A stretch of DNA of 64,000 bases from Anaeromyces robustus (lineage: Eukaryota > Neocallimastigomycota > Neocallimastigomycetes > Neocallimastigales > Neocallimastigaceae): contig MCFG01000050.1 in the NCBI GenBank assembly GCA_002104895.1, positions 1 through 64,000 on the forward strand. Reading direction: 5' to 3'. Position 1 is the stretch's first letter. Each line of letters begins with the position of its first letter. Positions 49,923 to 63,958 of this stretch are shown piece after piece. Both the position numbers and the translations under genes were made by a program. The notes beneath the pieces are model-generated. The model was not told the DNA's origin and searched no databases. It worked only from the letters and a program-made list of their open reading frames with translations.

Positions 49923-52320
49923 TTATGTTGTATGGTTTTGTTTTGTTTTGTTTTGTTTTATATTAATGTAATGTATTGTATTTATTGTATTGTATTGATA
50001 TATAAATATTTTTTTTTTCTTTTTTTAATAATGTATATATAAAATCATTACTTATAAAAGTTTAATTTTTTATGTATTAAAAATTTCATGTCTACCAAAC
50101 AAGTATTACTAGTATTATTATCATTTTCACTGTTATCTCTTAAAAAAAAAACAGTGAAGTATTTTTAAATTAAAAAATAATTAGTAAAGTACTTTTAAAT
50201 TAAATTTATATAATAATAAAAATTCTATAATTCTATAAAAATTCTATAATTCTGTAATAATTCTATAATAATATATGTCAACAATGTAAAGTACTTTTAA
50301 ATTAAATTAAACTTATATAATAATAATAATAATAATAATAATATGTCAACAAACTCTATCATTCTTTCTCTTCTTCTGAATATTCCATTAATTATGGAAA
50401 GAACAAAGCCTCAAAAGGAAAAAAATATAATAATAATAATTAATAAATGATAAATAAATAATTTTATATTTAAAAATTATTTATAAGAATATTTTATAAA
50501 AAAATTTATAAAAAAAAAATAAAATTTACAAATAATAATAAGTATTAACAAAGTAACAAGAGTGCATTACATATTATTATTATTATATATTTTTTAATTA
50601 TTTAATTATTTAATCAATGATGATGATAAGTATACATCTACATTATATGTATATGTATATGCATATTAAAACAAGAAAAAAAAAAAAAAAAGATTAATTT
50701 AATTTATTAATTTATTAATTAAAATGTCGATTTATCAATAATTATTAGACATTTTTATTAATTAAAAAAAAAAAAAAAAACACTATCATCCTTATTTTAA
50801 ATAGATCTAAACTTTTAGTCTAAAAAAAGAAACTAAAAAGATTTACTTATTTATATTTACATAGTAAAAAAAAATGTTATAAAGTAAAGAAATATATATT
50901 TTAATTATAAAATTTATTAAAAAAAAATTCTTAAATTATTTAATTCTTTGCTCTCTTTCTATTTTTTTTTTTTATTTTTATTTTTTTATATTTTATTTTT
51001 TATTTTATTTTCTTTCTTTATATTAATAGTTATTTATGTTAATTATTATTATTATTATTATTATTTTTTTTTTTTTAATTATTTCTTTATTTCTTGTATA
51101 TAATGATTATTTTTTTTTTTATAAATTTATTAATATTATTTTTTTTTAAATAAAAAAAAAAAAAAGAAAAAAAATTGTATTACATTTTTTTTTTAATTTA
51201 TTTTTTTTGTGTATATAAAAGTGTATATAAAAATTTTAAAATTATAAAAAAAGTGTTATTCATTTTCCCCTCTGTTAGCTTTTTTTATGAAAAATTTTTT
51301 AAAATTGATTTCGTAGATTTATTTTAATATAATTTATGCATGTTCTTTTTTTTTTTTTAATTATTTATTCATGTATCCTTTTTTTTTTTATCTTTTTTTT
51401 TTGTTAATTTTATTTTATTTTTATTGTTTCTAAAAAAAAAAAAAACAAAAAAGATAATTAAAATAAATAATAAATAAAAAATAAATCCTTATAACTACTT
51501 TTTTTTTTCTTTTTTTTCAAAAGTATCTCTTATTTTATTTATTTAATTTTTTTTTATTTTTTCTTTTATTTTTTTTAGTTTTTTATTATTTTTTTTATTA
51601 ATTTTTTTATTTTTGTTGTTTTCTTTTATTCTTTTTTTTTTTTTATTATTTTACGTTCGTGTGCTTTATTGTTTCTTTTTTTCATAAAAACTCTTTTAAA
51701 TTTGTATATAATTTTTTTTTAATTTTCTTTAATTCTTTGTATTTTTTTTTTTCTTTATAAATTTTTCTAATTTTTATAAAAAGAAACAATTAATTGAAAA
51801 TTCTTTTTCCTTGATTAAAACTCAAATAATTATTTCTTAAAAAATTGGTATAATTTATAGAAATTTTTAAATTAACAATTAAATTATTTTAACTTTGTTT
51901 TTTTTTTTTTTTTCAAACAAAAAAGTTGTTTTAAGGATTTAAAAAAAAACTATATAAAATTATTGGAAATAATTATAAAAAATTTTCAAGGAAATATGAA
52001 TATTTTTATAATTAAAATTTTTCAATAAAATTGAAAAAAAAAATGAAATACTTTTTTTTATATATTTTATATGTTTGTTGGATATTAAATAATATTCTAA
52101 TATATTCTAAATTTTTTTTTTTATAAGATTAAAATTTTTAATTGAACCATATATTGGAAATTCCTCTTTAAATATTTAAAGATATAAAATAAAATAAAAG
52201 AAAATAAAAAAAGAAAATATTAATCATTCCCTTTTTTTTTTTCTCTTTCATTTTTTAATTAATCTTCTCAATTAAAAAGGTTTTTCTTTTTAAATTACTT
52301 AAAAACAAATATTAATTTGC

Positions 52321-54065
52321 TTATAAGTCTTCAAGACCTTGAATGGTAGAATCTAATTCTTCCTTAGTATTTAAGTACTTTTGGGTCATTTCTTCAAGTT
52401 CGTTTTCTAACTTAGTACGTTCAGCTTCGATTTGAGTGCATTGACGATCTAATTGTTCAGTTTGGAGTTCAAGAGTACGTAACCTATTTTAAAATGATAC
52501 AGATTAAAATAATTATATAATCATTAATAACTTTATTATAATATACTAAAATTAAAAAAAAAAAAAAGTACTCCGAAAAAAAAAAAACTTACTTTTCAGT
52601 AGTTTCTCTCCATTCTCTTTCCTTATCTTCTAATTGTTGTTCGAGCATAGTGTTCTTTCTTTGAAGTTCTTCGTTTAAGGATTGTTCCTTGTGGTTTTCA
52701 TCTTGTTGAGCCTTGTACTATTAATTATTAATTTTTTATTAAAAAAAATTGAAAAAAAAAATAAAACAATATTATTATTAATTATTTTTATCACAACTTT
52801 AAAAATACACTTTATTATTATTAAGTTATGTTATTAAAAAAAATAATTACGTTGTCAAGAGCAGCTTCCTTTTCTTCTAAGTCATGCTCTAATAAAGTAA
52901 TCTTTCTCTTTAAAGATTCAAGCATATCTTGGTTATTGGAATAATCAGCAGCATTAGCTTGAGCCTAATTTTTTTTTATTAACATAATAATATTATTTAA
53001 TAACTGCAATCCATTGTTCTTTATTTTAATTTTAAAATTATAATATATTTTTAAAAATAAAATAAATTTTTTTAAATAATAAAGTAAACAAAAGTATTTA
53101 CTTCTTCAATTCTTTGTTCAGATCTTTGAAGATCGTATTCTAAGTTAGAAATCTTATTGTTAAGAGTTTGGATTTCTTGATCCTTAGAAGAAAGTTCATT
53201 TTGAAGTTCTTTAACTTGGCTTTCGGCAGCGTCGGCACGGTTGTTAGCTTCATCGGCTTGGTTGCGAAGAGCGTTAAGTTTCTTTAATAAAACAATAAAA
53301 ACAAAAAAAAAACAATAATTAATAAATTAAATAATTTCAATATCAATACGAAATATAAAACAAAAAATAATAAAATAAAATTTATAATAATATTTGTTTT
53401 TTTATTTTGTTTTGTTTTGTTTTTATATTATTGTTGATATTTATAAAAAATTGTATTGTTATTTTTTAACAATTTTAAAAAATAACATTTAAAAATATTA
53501 TATATGATCTAATTTTATCTTGTTTTTAAAATAACTATTTTTTATTATTATTATTATTTATTTGTTATTTGTTGACTTTAATAGTTTTTATTTACATTTA
53601 AAAATATTTAAATATTCATTACATCAATAAATAAATAAATATTTTTTTTTTTGATTTTTGTTTATTTCATATATTTATTAATTTTTTTATTTATTTATAT
53701 TTTTTATTTATTTATTTACACTTTTGTATTTATTTTTAATAAAAAGAATTTGAATTTATTTTAACTCTTAATTGTTATTTTTTTATTTCTCAATATTTAC
53801 AATATTGAAGAAATAAAAAAAAAGTTACAAAACAAAAAATAAAAATGTAAAATGTTTGTTTACTAATTATATTCTTGAAAATAAACAAATAATATTATTT
53901 ATAATTATTCTTGATGAAAATAAAATTATTTATTTCCAAATTAAAATAGAAAAAAAAAAAAAAAAAAAAACAAATAAAATATTATTTTCTTCTTTTAAAT
54001 TATATTTAAAAGTATCATTCTTTTTTTATTTATAATATGAAAAATGATTTATTTAAATATAAATG

Positions 54066-54097
<32 letters not shown>

Positions 54098-54125
54098 GAT
54101 TGCTTACTTCCTTAATCTTATCCAT
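52321..54125 (-). CDS. Tropomyosin, five exons (199 aa)
   Basis: Actin-filament-binding coiled-coil protein that stabilises cables and regulates myosin and formin access. Exons on the minus strand: 54125-54108, 53281-53102, 52964-52851, 52717-52593 and 52483-52321. All donors are GTAA and all acceptors AG; the phases agree and the spliced length is exactly 200 codons. The product begins MDKIKEKLNALRNQADEAN and keeps a heptad pattern throughout, ending in TIQGLEDL. Characteristic tropomyosin segments are KLNALRNQADEAN, LQNELSSKDQEIQTLNNK, LKRKITLLEHDLEEKE and LRTLELQTEQLD. The length equals that of budding yeast Tpm1 (199 residues), supporting the model. Exon 1 is only 18 nt, and the first intron (826 bp) is by far the largest; the other three are 110-137 bp. 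The codons use more C-ending forms than neighbouring genes, as expected for high expression. The residue calls are read directly; the function is known from the family. Confidence 0.96.
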
Positions 54126-54694
54126 GGTATTTAATATATATGTTTTTCAATTAAAAATATTTGTTAACAACGACTTTATAAAATATATTATGATTTAAAA
54201 AAAGACAAAATAAAATCTAAAAATTATTAGTCTTTTTTTATTAAAAAAAAAAAGATTTCTCGATTAAAAGATACTTTTCTTAATAATAATAAAAAATTTT
54301 GTTTGAGATAAAAAAAGAAAAAAAAAATTTTTTTTTTGTTTTATAAAATAATTTAATATAAAATTTTTTTTTTAGTATAGAGCTATAATCTTACCTCAAT
54401 AATAATATTTAATAATATTTAATAATATTTAATAATATTTATTATTTAATATTTAATATTATTATATTTAATTATATTTAATTATTTATTATTATATTAT
54501 TATTATTTATTATTATATTAATACAAAAAAAAATTTATGATTATGTGATAGAAGGTATCCATAGAAAAGATTGAAATATAATAAAATAATTAATAATTAA
54601 ATAAAATCATATAATAATAAGTTAATATAATAATAATAATAATTAAAATAATAATATTAATATAAAATTATATGAAATGATTTTTATTAATTAA

Positions 54695-54776
<82 letters not shown>

Positions 54777-56730
54777 AATTATTTAATATCCATAAAAAAA
54801 AAATAATTATTTATTATTTATTATTTATTATTTATTATTATTTGAATAATACATTAGTTGTATTACATTTCATACATTTATATATTATTATATGTATACT
54901 ATATATTATTTATTATTAAATATATCAAAATATTATAATATTAATAAATGATGGAATATAATTTAATGTATATAATATTAATGTATTACCTAATAAATAC
55001 AGTACATACATTTAATATATATTAATTATATTAAATTTAATTACACTATTATATATTATAATTAATTTAGAATATATTAGAATATATATTAAATACAATA
55101 AAAAAATTGTCAAAAAAAAAATTAATTTATAATAAATATAATTTCGACGAAAAAAATTTGTTATATATTAAAATATATTAAATCTGGTAGATATTAATTA
55201 ATTTAATTGATTTCTACTTTATAATATATTAAATAAATCATTCACAATATAAAAAAATAAATTTCAACTCACAACTCACCACTAGTAAATTATATATTAA
55301 ATAAGTAAATAAATAAATATATAAATAAATAAAATAAATAGTATAAATAAATAAATAAATAAATAAGTAAATAAATCTGTCTATATTTTTTTTGTTTTTT
55401 TGTTTTTTTGTTTTTTTGTTTTTTTGTTTTTTTGTAATAGTAATTTATTATAGAATAGTAATTCTCTATGGTATTAAGGAAGGTGGTTAAAAGTTTTTCT
55501 TTCTTTTTTTATATTTTTTTTTTAGTTTTATTTTTATTATAATTGGTAATATATTAAAACGATTATTTGTATTTATTGTAATAAATAGGTATTCATATAT
55601 TAGAATATAATGAAAATAATTAATGTTGATTTACACTTTCTTAATTTAAATAATAAATAGTAAATATTAAAAAAAAAATTGTGAAATGTTAAACAAAAAC
55701 CAAAACCAAAATTAAACTAAAATTAAACTAAACTTATTTAATAAATTTATGATGAATGAATGAATGAATAAAAAAAGAAAAAAAAAAAGAAAAAACAATG
55801 GGTGAATGGAGAAATAAAAAAAAATTCTGCTTTAAAAATACTATTTAGAATATAAGATATAAGATATAAAATATAAAATATAAAATATAAAATATAAAAT
55901 ATAAGATATAAAATATAAAAGAAATTATTATTATCTACTATAAAATATCTCTTACTATAGAATAAAATCAAAATCATAGAAATATAATTAATTGATATAA
56001 AAGATATACATTGATTAATTATATATCAAATAAATTGAAAAAAGATCAAATGTATAATAAAATAATGAAGATGGAATGGATGATAAAAAAAAAAATTTTT
56101 TTTTCTTTATTCTTTTTATCCTCCTTAAAAATAGAAAATTATATGTAACATAACATAAATCTTTTTTTATTTTTCTTTTCTATTTCTCTATTTTTCTATT
56201 TTTTGTTTTTTTTTTTTACTAGAAATGTTGTAGATTATTTTGGTTAATTCTGCAACTTTAAAACTCTTTTTTTTTTTTATTTTTGTTTTAGTTTTATTAA
56301 TCTAAAACCGTTTTTAGTGAATAGTCTTAATTATAGAATATGAAATTTTATATAATTTCACTATTTTAATCTAATCATAATTTAATAATTTAATAATTTA
56401 ATAAATAAATAAATGTTTATGTTGAATGGTTGAATATTGTTACCAAATTATTCCATTATATTATAATATATCTCATTGTATATAATTTAGATAGTATTAA
56501 ATTTATATTCTATTATATAATATTTTATTATTTTAATATATTTCATTATATTTTATTATATTTTATTATATTTAATTTATTTGTACTTTATTATTTTAAA
56601 ACTAAAAAAATTATAAAATTACCTATTATGGAAATCTTGATAATGCTCAAAATTCAACCTTTTTTATTTATTTATTCATTAATTTATTCATTCATTTATT
56701 TATTTATTCATTAATTAATTAATTAAATAT

Positions 56731-56769
<39 letters not shown>

Positions 56770-58646
56770 TTAATTTATTTATTTAATTTTTTTTTCATCA
56801 TTAATCAAATATTAATTTATATTTAATAATTTTAAATGTATAGAATTTATATTGAATAAATATTTTTAATATATTTTGATTATAATTCTATATATTTATT
56901 ATAAATTAATTTTCATTTTCATTTAAAACAATTCAAAGTCATCTAGTTTTAAAGTATAGATTTGGATTATATTGATAATATATTTATAAATTAATTTAAG
57001 AATATATTTAATATATTTTTAAATTGTAATAAACTATTTTATTGTTATAATTTATAATAAATAAATGAATGAAAATATAAAAAATTATTATTTATTTATT
57101 ATTTATTATTTATTATTTATTATTTTATTCAATAATTATTTTATTTCTATACTATTCAAAACAAAACAAAAAAAAATAAAATTGTGTATATTAATTTATA
57201 GTTGTAATTTAATTTTTAATTAATTTATATATGATGTATGTATATTACATTTACATTTCAATTATTATAAAAAATTTATAAATTTGGTTTAAAAGCCATA
57301 AATTATTATATGAAGTATTAAAACAATATTATCCAATCATTTTATTTGATTTAACTTACACCAAAATAATAATAAAAAAAAAAAACAACATTAAAATGGT
57401 TAGAATTTTATGATTTTATGAAAGAATTTTATGAAAGAATTTTAAGATCGTTTGTATAAAGTTTTAAATAGCCTATGAATTAGTATAGAAAAGAAGTAAT
57501 TTTTTTTATTTAACGAAAAATTGCTCTAAAATAAGTAAATAAAAAATAAAATAAATATAAAATAAATAAATAAATATAAAAACAATTAAACTTTTATATT
57601 TTGGCAAAAAATTAATGAATGAATGAGGGAATGAAAATAATATAAAATAACTATTAATGATAGATTTTATTTAATATGTATAATAATAATAATAATCATT
57701 TTTTAATTCACAAATTATTTTTTATATAAAATACAAAAAAAAAAATATTTTCTAAGCCAAATTCTATACTAAGCCATGCTTCATATATTTTTGTCTGGTA
57801 AAAAAAAACATATGAAATAATAAATAATTGTATTTATCTTTATTATTATTATTATTATTTTTTATTTTTTTTATTATTTTTAATATTTTTTAATATTTTT
57901 TAATATTTTTAATATATTTATAATTTATTTTTTTTATTCTTTTTTTTTTTATTCTTTTTTTTTTTTTTATTCTTTTTTATTTTTTTTATTTTTTTTTTAT
58001 TCCTTTTTATTATTATTATTATTATTCTCTTTTTCCTTATTAAATAATATAAAATATTAAATTTATATGTAATTATAATATATTACATTATATTAATGTA
58101 TTTATATAATGTATTTATTTTTGATTTTTATTTTATGGAAAATTTTTTTATATTAATTTATTTTTATTTTATGACAACATAAATAATTAGAATAAATAAT
58201 TAAAATAAATAATAAAAAAATAATAAAAATTATGTTATCCTTAATTTCTTTCCTATAATATAAGTTTTATATTATTATCAATTTTTTTTACTATATTAAA
58301 AGAAGTATGAAATATTTTTAAATTTAAATATATAAAATAATAATAATTAATAATAATAATTAATAATAATAATAAAATATTTTATAGATAATATAAATAG
58401 TTAGAATTTAAATTTTATATTATAGAATATTTGATTTTTATTTTTATTTCAAATATTTGTTGAAAAAATTGTTTTTGTTTTTGTTTTTGTTTTTAAAATA
58501 AATAATTTATTTATTAAATAAAAATAAAAAAAATTGTGGAATTTTTTATAAATTTTATAAATATAATAAATTTTTTAACCAATAAATTTTTTTTATTTTT
58601 TTTAAAAACATAAAAATTAAACTTTTTATAAAATGTGATTTTCAAT

Positions 58647-58682
<36 letters not shown>

Positions 58683-58859
58683 TTTTAATAAATAAAACTA
58701 TAATTATCAAAAATAATTATGAAATATATTATAGTATTATATATATAACTTTTAAACTGTATATACATATACTTATAACATAACTATTATTTCTATTGAT
58801 ATTTACGAAAAAATATAATGATAATATCTTATCAAAAGGACATATTATTATAAGTTCAC
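54126..58859. other. Gene-poor AT-rich region, 4.7 kb
   Basis: No gene supported. Contains AATATTTAATA direct repeats (54400-54440), an ATT array (about 54695-54769), TTTTTTTG repeats (55388-55435), AATATAAAAT repeats (about 55855-55920), and ATTT arrays near 56725-56790 and 58645-58680. The upstream regulatory region of tropomyosin must lie at its left end, but I recognise no motif. Confidence 0.65.
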
Positions 58860-58862
58860 TTA

Positions 58863-59285
58863 TTGTATAGATATGGATGGAATTATTATTGTAGAAATGG
58901 TAATTGTATTGTGAAAATAGTGATTTTAAACCCTAAATTGAATTTCAAGATGAAAAAGGAATGTAAATATATATATATATTGAGTCTTGTGTATATGATA
59001 ATAAATTTTTTTTTAAAAAAAAATAAATTATTCAAAAGAATATGAATATGATTATTGAAGGTAATTGATGATGTATATATTACAAGTAATTCAGATTCTG
59101 AATGTTTCTTTAATAAATGTATTGATAGTAGTAATTGTTTCTTCAATAAAGAGTCACCAATAGAACATTGTAATATTAATTATAAATATTTTGTTATATA
59201 TGAACATTCATATTTACATGGTGGTAAAAACATTATGGACAATAATGTAATTAGAAATAATGAATGTTCTAATGATTATTATTGA
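58863..59285 (+). pseudogene. Possible decayed Cys-rich secreted-type protein
   Basis: Two short frames in different phases (about 58870-59045 and 59055-59285) contain C-x-N-G-N-C and S-D-S-E-C-F-F-N-K-C, then C-F-F-N-K-E...C and N-E-C-S-N-D. These resemble the C-x(3-5)-C spacing of Cys-rich repeat proteins. There is no start with a signal peptide and no complete domain, and the frames are interrupted by an A-run. Base composition is less extreme than in its flanks. I treat it as a relic; an exon of a gene with undetected introns is the alternative. Confidence 0.35.
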
Positions 59286-59740
59286 AGGATTATGTGTATA
59301 TATGTATGTTACATACAATATAGGCACTTATAAATGAATCAACATATTTTGCTAAAAATATAGAAATTGTTGTTTATTTTTTTTATTAATATTTGTTTGC
59401 TATAATTATAATTATATATATATATATATATATTTTATCTAATTTATTGTTGATAATACCATAATTATTACTATATCAAATGTTAACAAATATTATTAAC
59501 AAACGTTACTTATTTATTTAATATTTATCAATATATTTAACTTCTTTTTTTTTTTTTCACAACCTTATCAATATTTTTAAACTAACAATTTCATTATATC
59601 TCAATCAATTTTTTTTTATTTTTATACTACAACTATCAATGATAGTTAATGCTTATTAGAATTAGATAATATGTTGTAATATAATAGAGTTGTAGTTTTA
59701 AATAATAACTTTATTATATACATACAATAATTATATTAAT

Positions 59741-59772
<32 letters not shown>

Positions 59773-60316
59773 TATAATTATATATATATATATATATATG
59801 TTATAATTATATCTATTATTTATAAAATAATTTTTCTATTAATGAGTATCAAAAATTATTAACTTATTGTAATGAAAATAAAAATAAAATAAAAATGTTT
59901 TTAATTTTTAATTTTTAATTTTTTATTATTTTATTTATTTTTTATTTTATTGTATTTTATTTTATTTATTTTATTATTAGATATTTTTTTATTTATCTAT
60001 TAAATTATTTATTGATTTATTTATTTATATATTAATACTTTTTTTTTTTCTTCTATTTATTAAATATACATATAATATTTATATATATAATCTTTTAAAA
60101 AAAATAAAAATACTAAATTATTATTATTATTTTTATTATGTTATTTTATTATTATGTTTTTATTATTCCTGGTTACAAATTGTTTTTATTTTATTTTATT
60201 ATTTTATTTTAGTTTTTTTCTTTTCTTTTATTATTATTATTTTTTTTTTTTAATTTTTTTTTTTTAATTTTTTTATTTTATTTTATTTTATTTTATTATT
60301 TTTTTTTTTTCATTTT
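59286..60316. other. AT-rich intergenic DNA
   Basis: 3' flank of the ZW10 gene. TA dinucleotide runs at 59412-59430 and 59747-59798, T-rich runs from 59880 to 60316. No gene seen. Confidence 0.7.
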
Positions 60317-60735
60317 TCATTTCTTTGAACTTTTTATTTCATCAATACTTCTAGATCTTAAAGTACTATCACTAAATAGAGCACGAATTAATTTAATTAA
60401 TTCATCTGGATAGAAACCATCTTTTAAATAATATGGATTAAGATTACCATCAGAATTAGTATCTGGAATACTACCATCATAGAAACCTTGTCTAAAGTTA
60501 CTCATAATTTCAGCTAATTTTAACATTAAAATATCAACAATAAGATCAAATTTCTTATAATGTGGAACATAAACTTTAAGAATATCCTATTATATATTTA
60601 AAAAAAAAAAAAAAAAAAAAAGAAATAAAATTATTTAAAACAAAAAAAAATTGAATAAATATATATATATACATTATTAAATATTATTAATTATAATATT
60701 ATATATATTATATTATAATCATAAATCATATTATA

Positions 60736-60766
<31 letters not shown>

Positions 60767-62370
60767 TTACTTCAACGGATTTATCTGGAAGAATATTATC
60801 AAATATATCATCACAATCCCTGAAAATATCTAATAATTCATTAAGTTTTTCGGAATCATCCATAGTAATATCACTTAATCTTTGAATTTGACGAATTAAT
60901 TCTTTTAAAGTCATATCATACATTTTACCCATTACATCTAAATACATATAGGCTGGTAATATAGGCTATATTTTATTTATTATTTATTATTTATTTTTAT
61001 TAATTATTATTATTTATGATAATTCATAATAAAACAAATAATAAAATAAATAATAACATAAATAATAAAAAAAATATTATATTATATTATATTATAATAA
61101 TTTATATTTTAATAAATAAATATTAATAATATTAATAATAATAATATTATTAATTATTATTATATTGTAACTTCTTAATTATATATTGTTGTTAAAGATT
61201 GAGTTTTTTTTTTTTTTTTTTCTTTTTTATATATAACATATATTTACCTTCCATGCCATACTTAATTTTTGTAATATATCTTTTACTTCATTTAAAGCAT
61301 TAGTAACAATATCCATTCTTTTAAAATCATTCATTTCAAATGAATTAGTAGACCTTATAGTATCTAAAATTTGATTTTTATAATGACACTTTTATATATA
61401 TATTTTTTTATAAAAATAAAATCAAATCAAATAATATAATATTAATAAAAAATTGACGAATTATGAAAAAATAACAAAAAAAAAATATTATTAAATATAT
61501 ATATATATATTATAATAATAAAATATTATTATTATTATTATTATTATTTAAAAAAAAAATTATAAATTATAAATTATAATTTCGGTTTTTTTTATTTTTT
61601 TATTTTTTTTTTTTTTTTATTTCTTTCTTTCTTACCATTTGATGATTAAAGAATTTTTCACCCAATTTTTTAAATTGAATAATTAAATCCAGTAAGGTAA
61701 CATGTTGTTTAACTTCTCGATTATTTTCAATATGTTTTTTATTTTGTTCTTCATATTCGGCTATACGCATAAAAAGTTCACGATTTTGAAAACTCATTAA
61801 CATTAAATAATGAGAAATATACATACAATTATTATGGAAAATAGCACAAAATTCAATATTATTTTTAATAGATTCTGTAAATAAAATGGGTACAACAGCT
61901 CTATAATAATCAAAAACATCTCTAATGGAATAGTATAAACGATAAAGACTAGATAGATAATAAAAAATTAAAATTAAAATTAAATTGATTAAATAAAATA
62001 AAAATAAAAAAAATAAAATAAAATAAAATATATATATATTATAAATTTATATACAGATATATTAATAAATAATAAAATTAATATATATATTAATTTTATG
62101 TTTATTCTCTACTTATTATTATTATTTTTACTATTATTATTTATTTTATTTTATTTACCATGGAGATGTCATATTTGAAGCTTCTTTTAAAGTATTATAT
62201 ACTAATTCTAATAATTGTTTTGTTTTTGAATCAATACAACATCTTGGGAAAGTAACAAAATTTTGTTCAAAATTAAATGAAAATTCTGTCATTTTTTCTT
62301 TATTATTATTTGATAATTGTGATAATTCAGAAGCTTTTTGTGATGTTGTATCATTTTCAAAAATCTTTGT

Positions 62371-62402
<32 letters not shown>

Positions 62403-62449
62403 TAAAAATAAAAAATAAGATTTTAATAATTAATTAATAAATTATATTA

Positions 62450-62515
<66 letters not shown>

Positions 62516-62525
62516 TTTATTTTTA

Positions 62526-62563
<38 letters not shown>

Positions 62564-63876
62564 TTTATTTTTATTTTTATTATTATTATTATTATTATTA
62601 TTGTTATTATTGTTATTATTATTATTATTATTATTATTGTTATTATTATTATTATTATCATAATTATATATAATTTATATATAAATTTATGTATATTTAT
62701 ATATATATATATTATTTTACCTTGACTAAAAGTACTTTCTTCAATTACTTCTAATTCATAATCTGTTGAAGTTAACAATTTTTGAACTTTTTGCATTAAT
62801 AAATTATGTTTTTGATTTGTGAAATGAATATCAATTTCATCACAATATTGTGAAAGATCATAATTACTTTCAGATATTAAACCTTTTATATATTAAATGG
62901 ATTTTTTTTTTTTATTAAAATAAAATAAAAAAAAAAAAGGATTGTGTTAAATTATATATATATCTTAGGATAACGAAAAAAAAAAATTATATTTATATAT
63001 ATATATATATCATAGGACAACGAAAAAAAAATTACATTTATATATATATATATATATATCATAAGATAACGAAAAAAAAATTACATTTATATATATATAT
63101 ATATATATATCATAAGATAACGAAAAAAAAATTATATATATATAAATATTACCTTTTGATTTTAAAAATTCTTCATAATTTTTAGTTTCAGTAGTAATAG
63201 TATCAAAAGAATCAAGATCAGATGTATAAGAAGGTATAGATTTTTCTAAATAATTATTAATAATTAATTTTATACAATCTTTTTCAATATTATTTCCCAT
63301 TTCTTTTAAAAATTTAAGTTTTATGGATTCTTTATCTTCATCTTCACTTATATGATTATTAGAGGTAAAATCAAATATATTATCTTCAATATATTTAAAT
63401 AAACGTAATAATACAGCATAAATACTTTCTATAAAAGCCATAATATAAAAATAAATATAAAATATATATATATATGAATATAAATAAAAACAATAATATA
63501 AATATATAAATATATAGAAAAGAGATATTAATAATAGATATTATATAATATATATATTATTCAATTAATATAATTAAATCCATTTATTATAGATCAATCA
63601 ATAAGGGTTTTTTTTTTTTTCCTGAATTACCTTCTGATTCAGTTTTATTACACCAAGATTTTGAATAAGAATCATTAATAGTACATTCTAATTTCATTAA
63701 ATTATCATTATTTTCTTTCATTTCTAATTGATATTGTGGATTTTCTATAATTGATCTTATAAAACCTTTTTTAAAATTTTTGAAAAATGGTGCTAAATGA
63801 TATTGTATTGTTTTTAATTTATATATTGAATATAATATATCTGACAAAAATATATCATTTTGAGATTTTCCATATT
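60317..63876 (-). CDS. ZW10: ZW10 homologue, 3' eight exons, 5' end outside the window
   Basis: Subunit of the NRZ/Dsl1 tether (Golgi-to-ER vesicle docking) and, in animals, of the kinetochore RZZ complex. Exons on the minus strand: 63876-63631, 63428-63153, 62882-62721, 62372-62159, 61948-61636, 61388-61248, 60965-60771 and 60586-60317 (stop TGA). All introns are GT...AG and the phases join without a stop, giving about 605 residues. Family landmarks: FVTFPRCCID, then YNTLKEAS; HNNCMYISHYLM; LLDLIIQFKKLGEKFF-HQM; YLDVMGKM; and near the end Y-V-P-H-Y-K-K-F and ELIKLIRALFSDS. These match the middle and C-terminal ZW10 domains in order. About 170 or more N-terminal residues should lie past 64000; the first exon here starts in phase 1 after an AAG acceptor. 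Introns contain microsatellites. No paralogue is seen. Confidence 0.95.
62449..62665. repeat. Intronic ATT/ATTTTT microsatellite in ZW10
   Basis: About 215 bp of ATT trinucleotides interspersed with two ATTTTT blocks, filling most of the intron 62373-62720. The Ile-rich minus-strand frame through it is not coding. Confidence 0.95.
62966..63140. repeat. Intronic ~50-bp tandem repeat in ZW10, four copies
   Basis: TCATA(A/G)GA(T/C)AACGAAAAAAA then ATTA(C/T)ATTTATATATATATA recurs four times in the intron between the exons 63428-63153 and 62882-62721, overlapping the exon-proximal donor side. Confidence 0.85.
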
Positions 63877-63926
63877 CTTATAATTTACATTTATATATAT
63901 ATTAAAGATCAAAATCATATCATAAT

Positions 63927-63958
<32 letters not shown>

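Larger units (their letters stand above)
48053..52320. other. Gene-poor AT-rich region with duplications and palindromes
   Basis: No gene supported. Contains a ~129-bp tandem duplication (48212-48475), an AAT array (48719-48784), long palindromes at 49398-49465 and 49612-49711, an ATTT array (49795-49922), and a T-rich stretch 50940-51760 downstream of the tropomyosin 3' end. A short signal-peptide-like frame at 50089 (MSTKQVLLVLLSFSLLSL) stops soon after and has no continuation that I can find. Confidence 0.65.

Noticed and set aside
50089-50169. Signal-peptide-like start MSTKQVLLVLLSFSLLSL
   Set aside because: Stops after about 26 codons; no donor leading to a coding continuation was found. 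Hydrophobic codons are easy to get by chance in AT-rich DNA.
57270-57420. Short frame reading KSHKLLYEVLKQYYPIILFDL
   Set aside because: About 40 codons with a stop just upstream, no neighbours in frame and no recognised family; too little to call a relic.
62434-62796. Ile-rich minus-strand frame of 120 residues
   Set aside because: Only its start (to the donor at 62721) is a ZW10 exon; the rest is an intronic ATT array.
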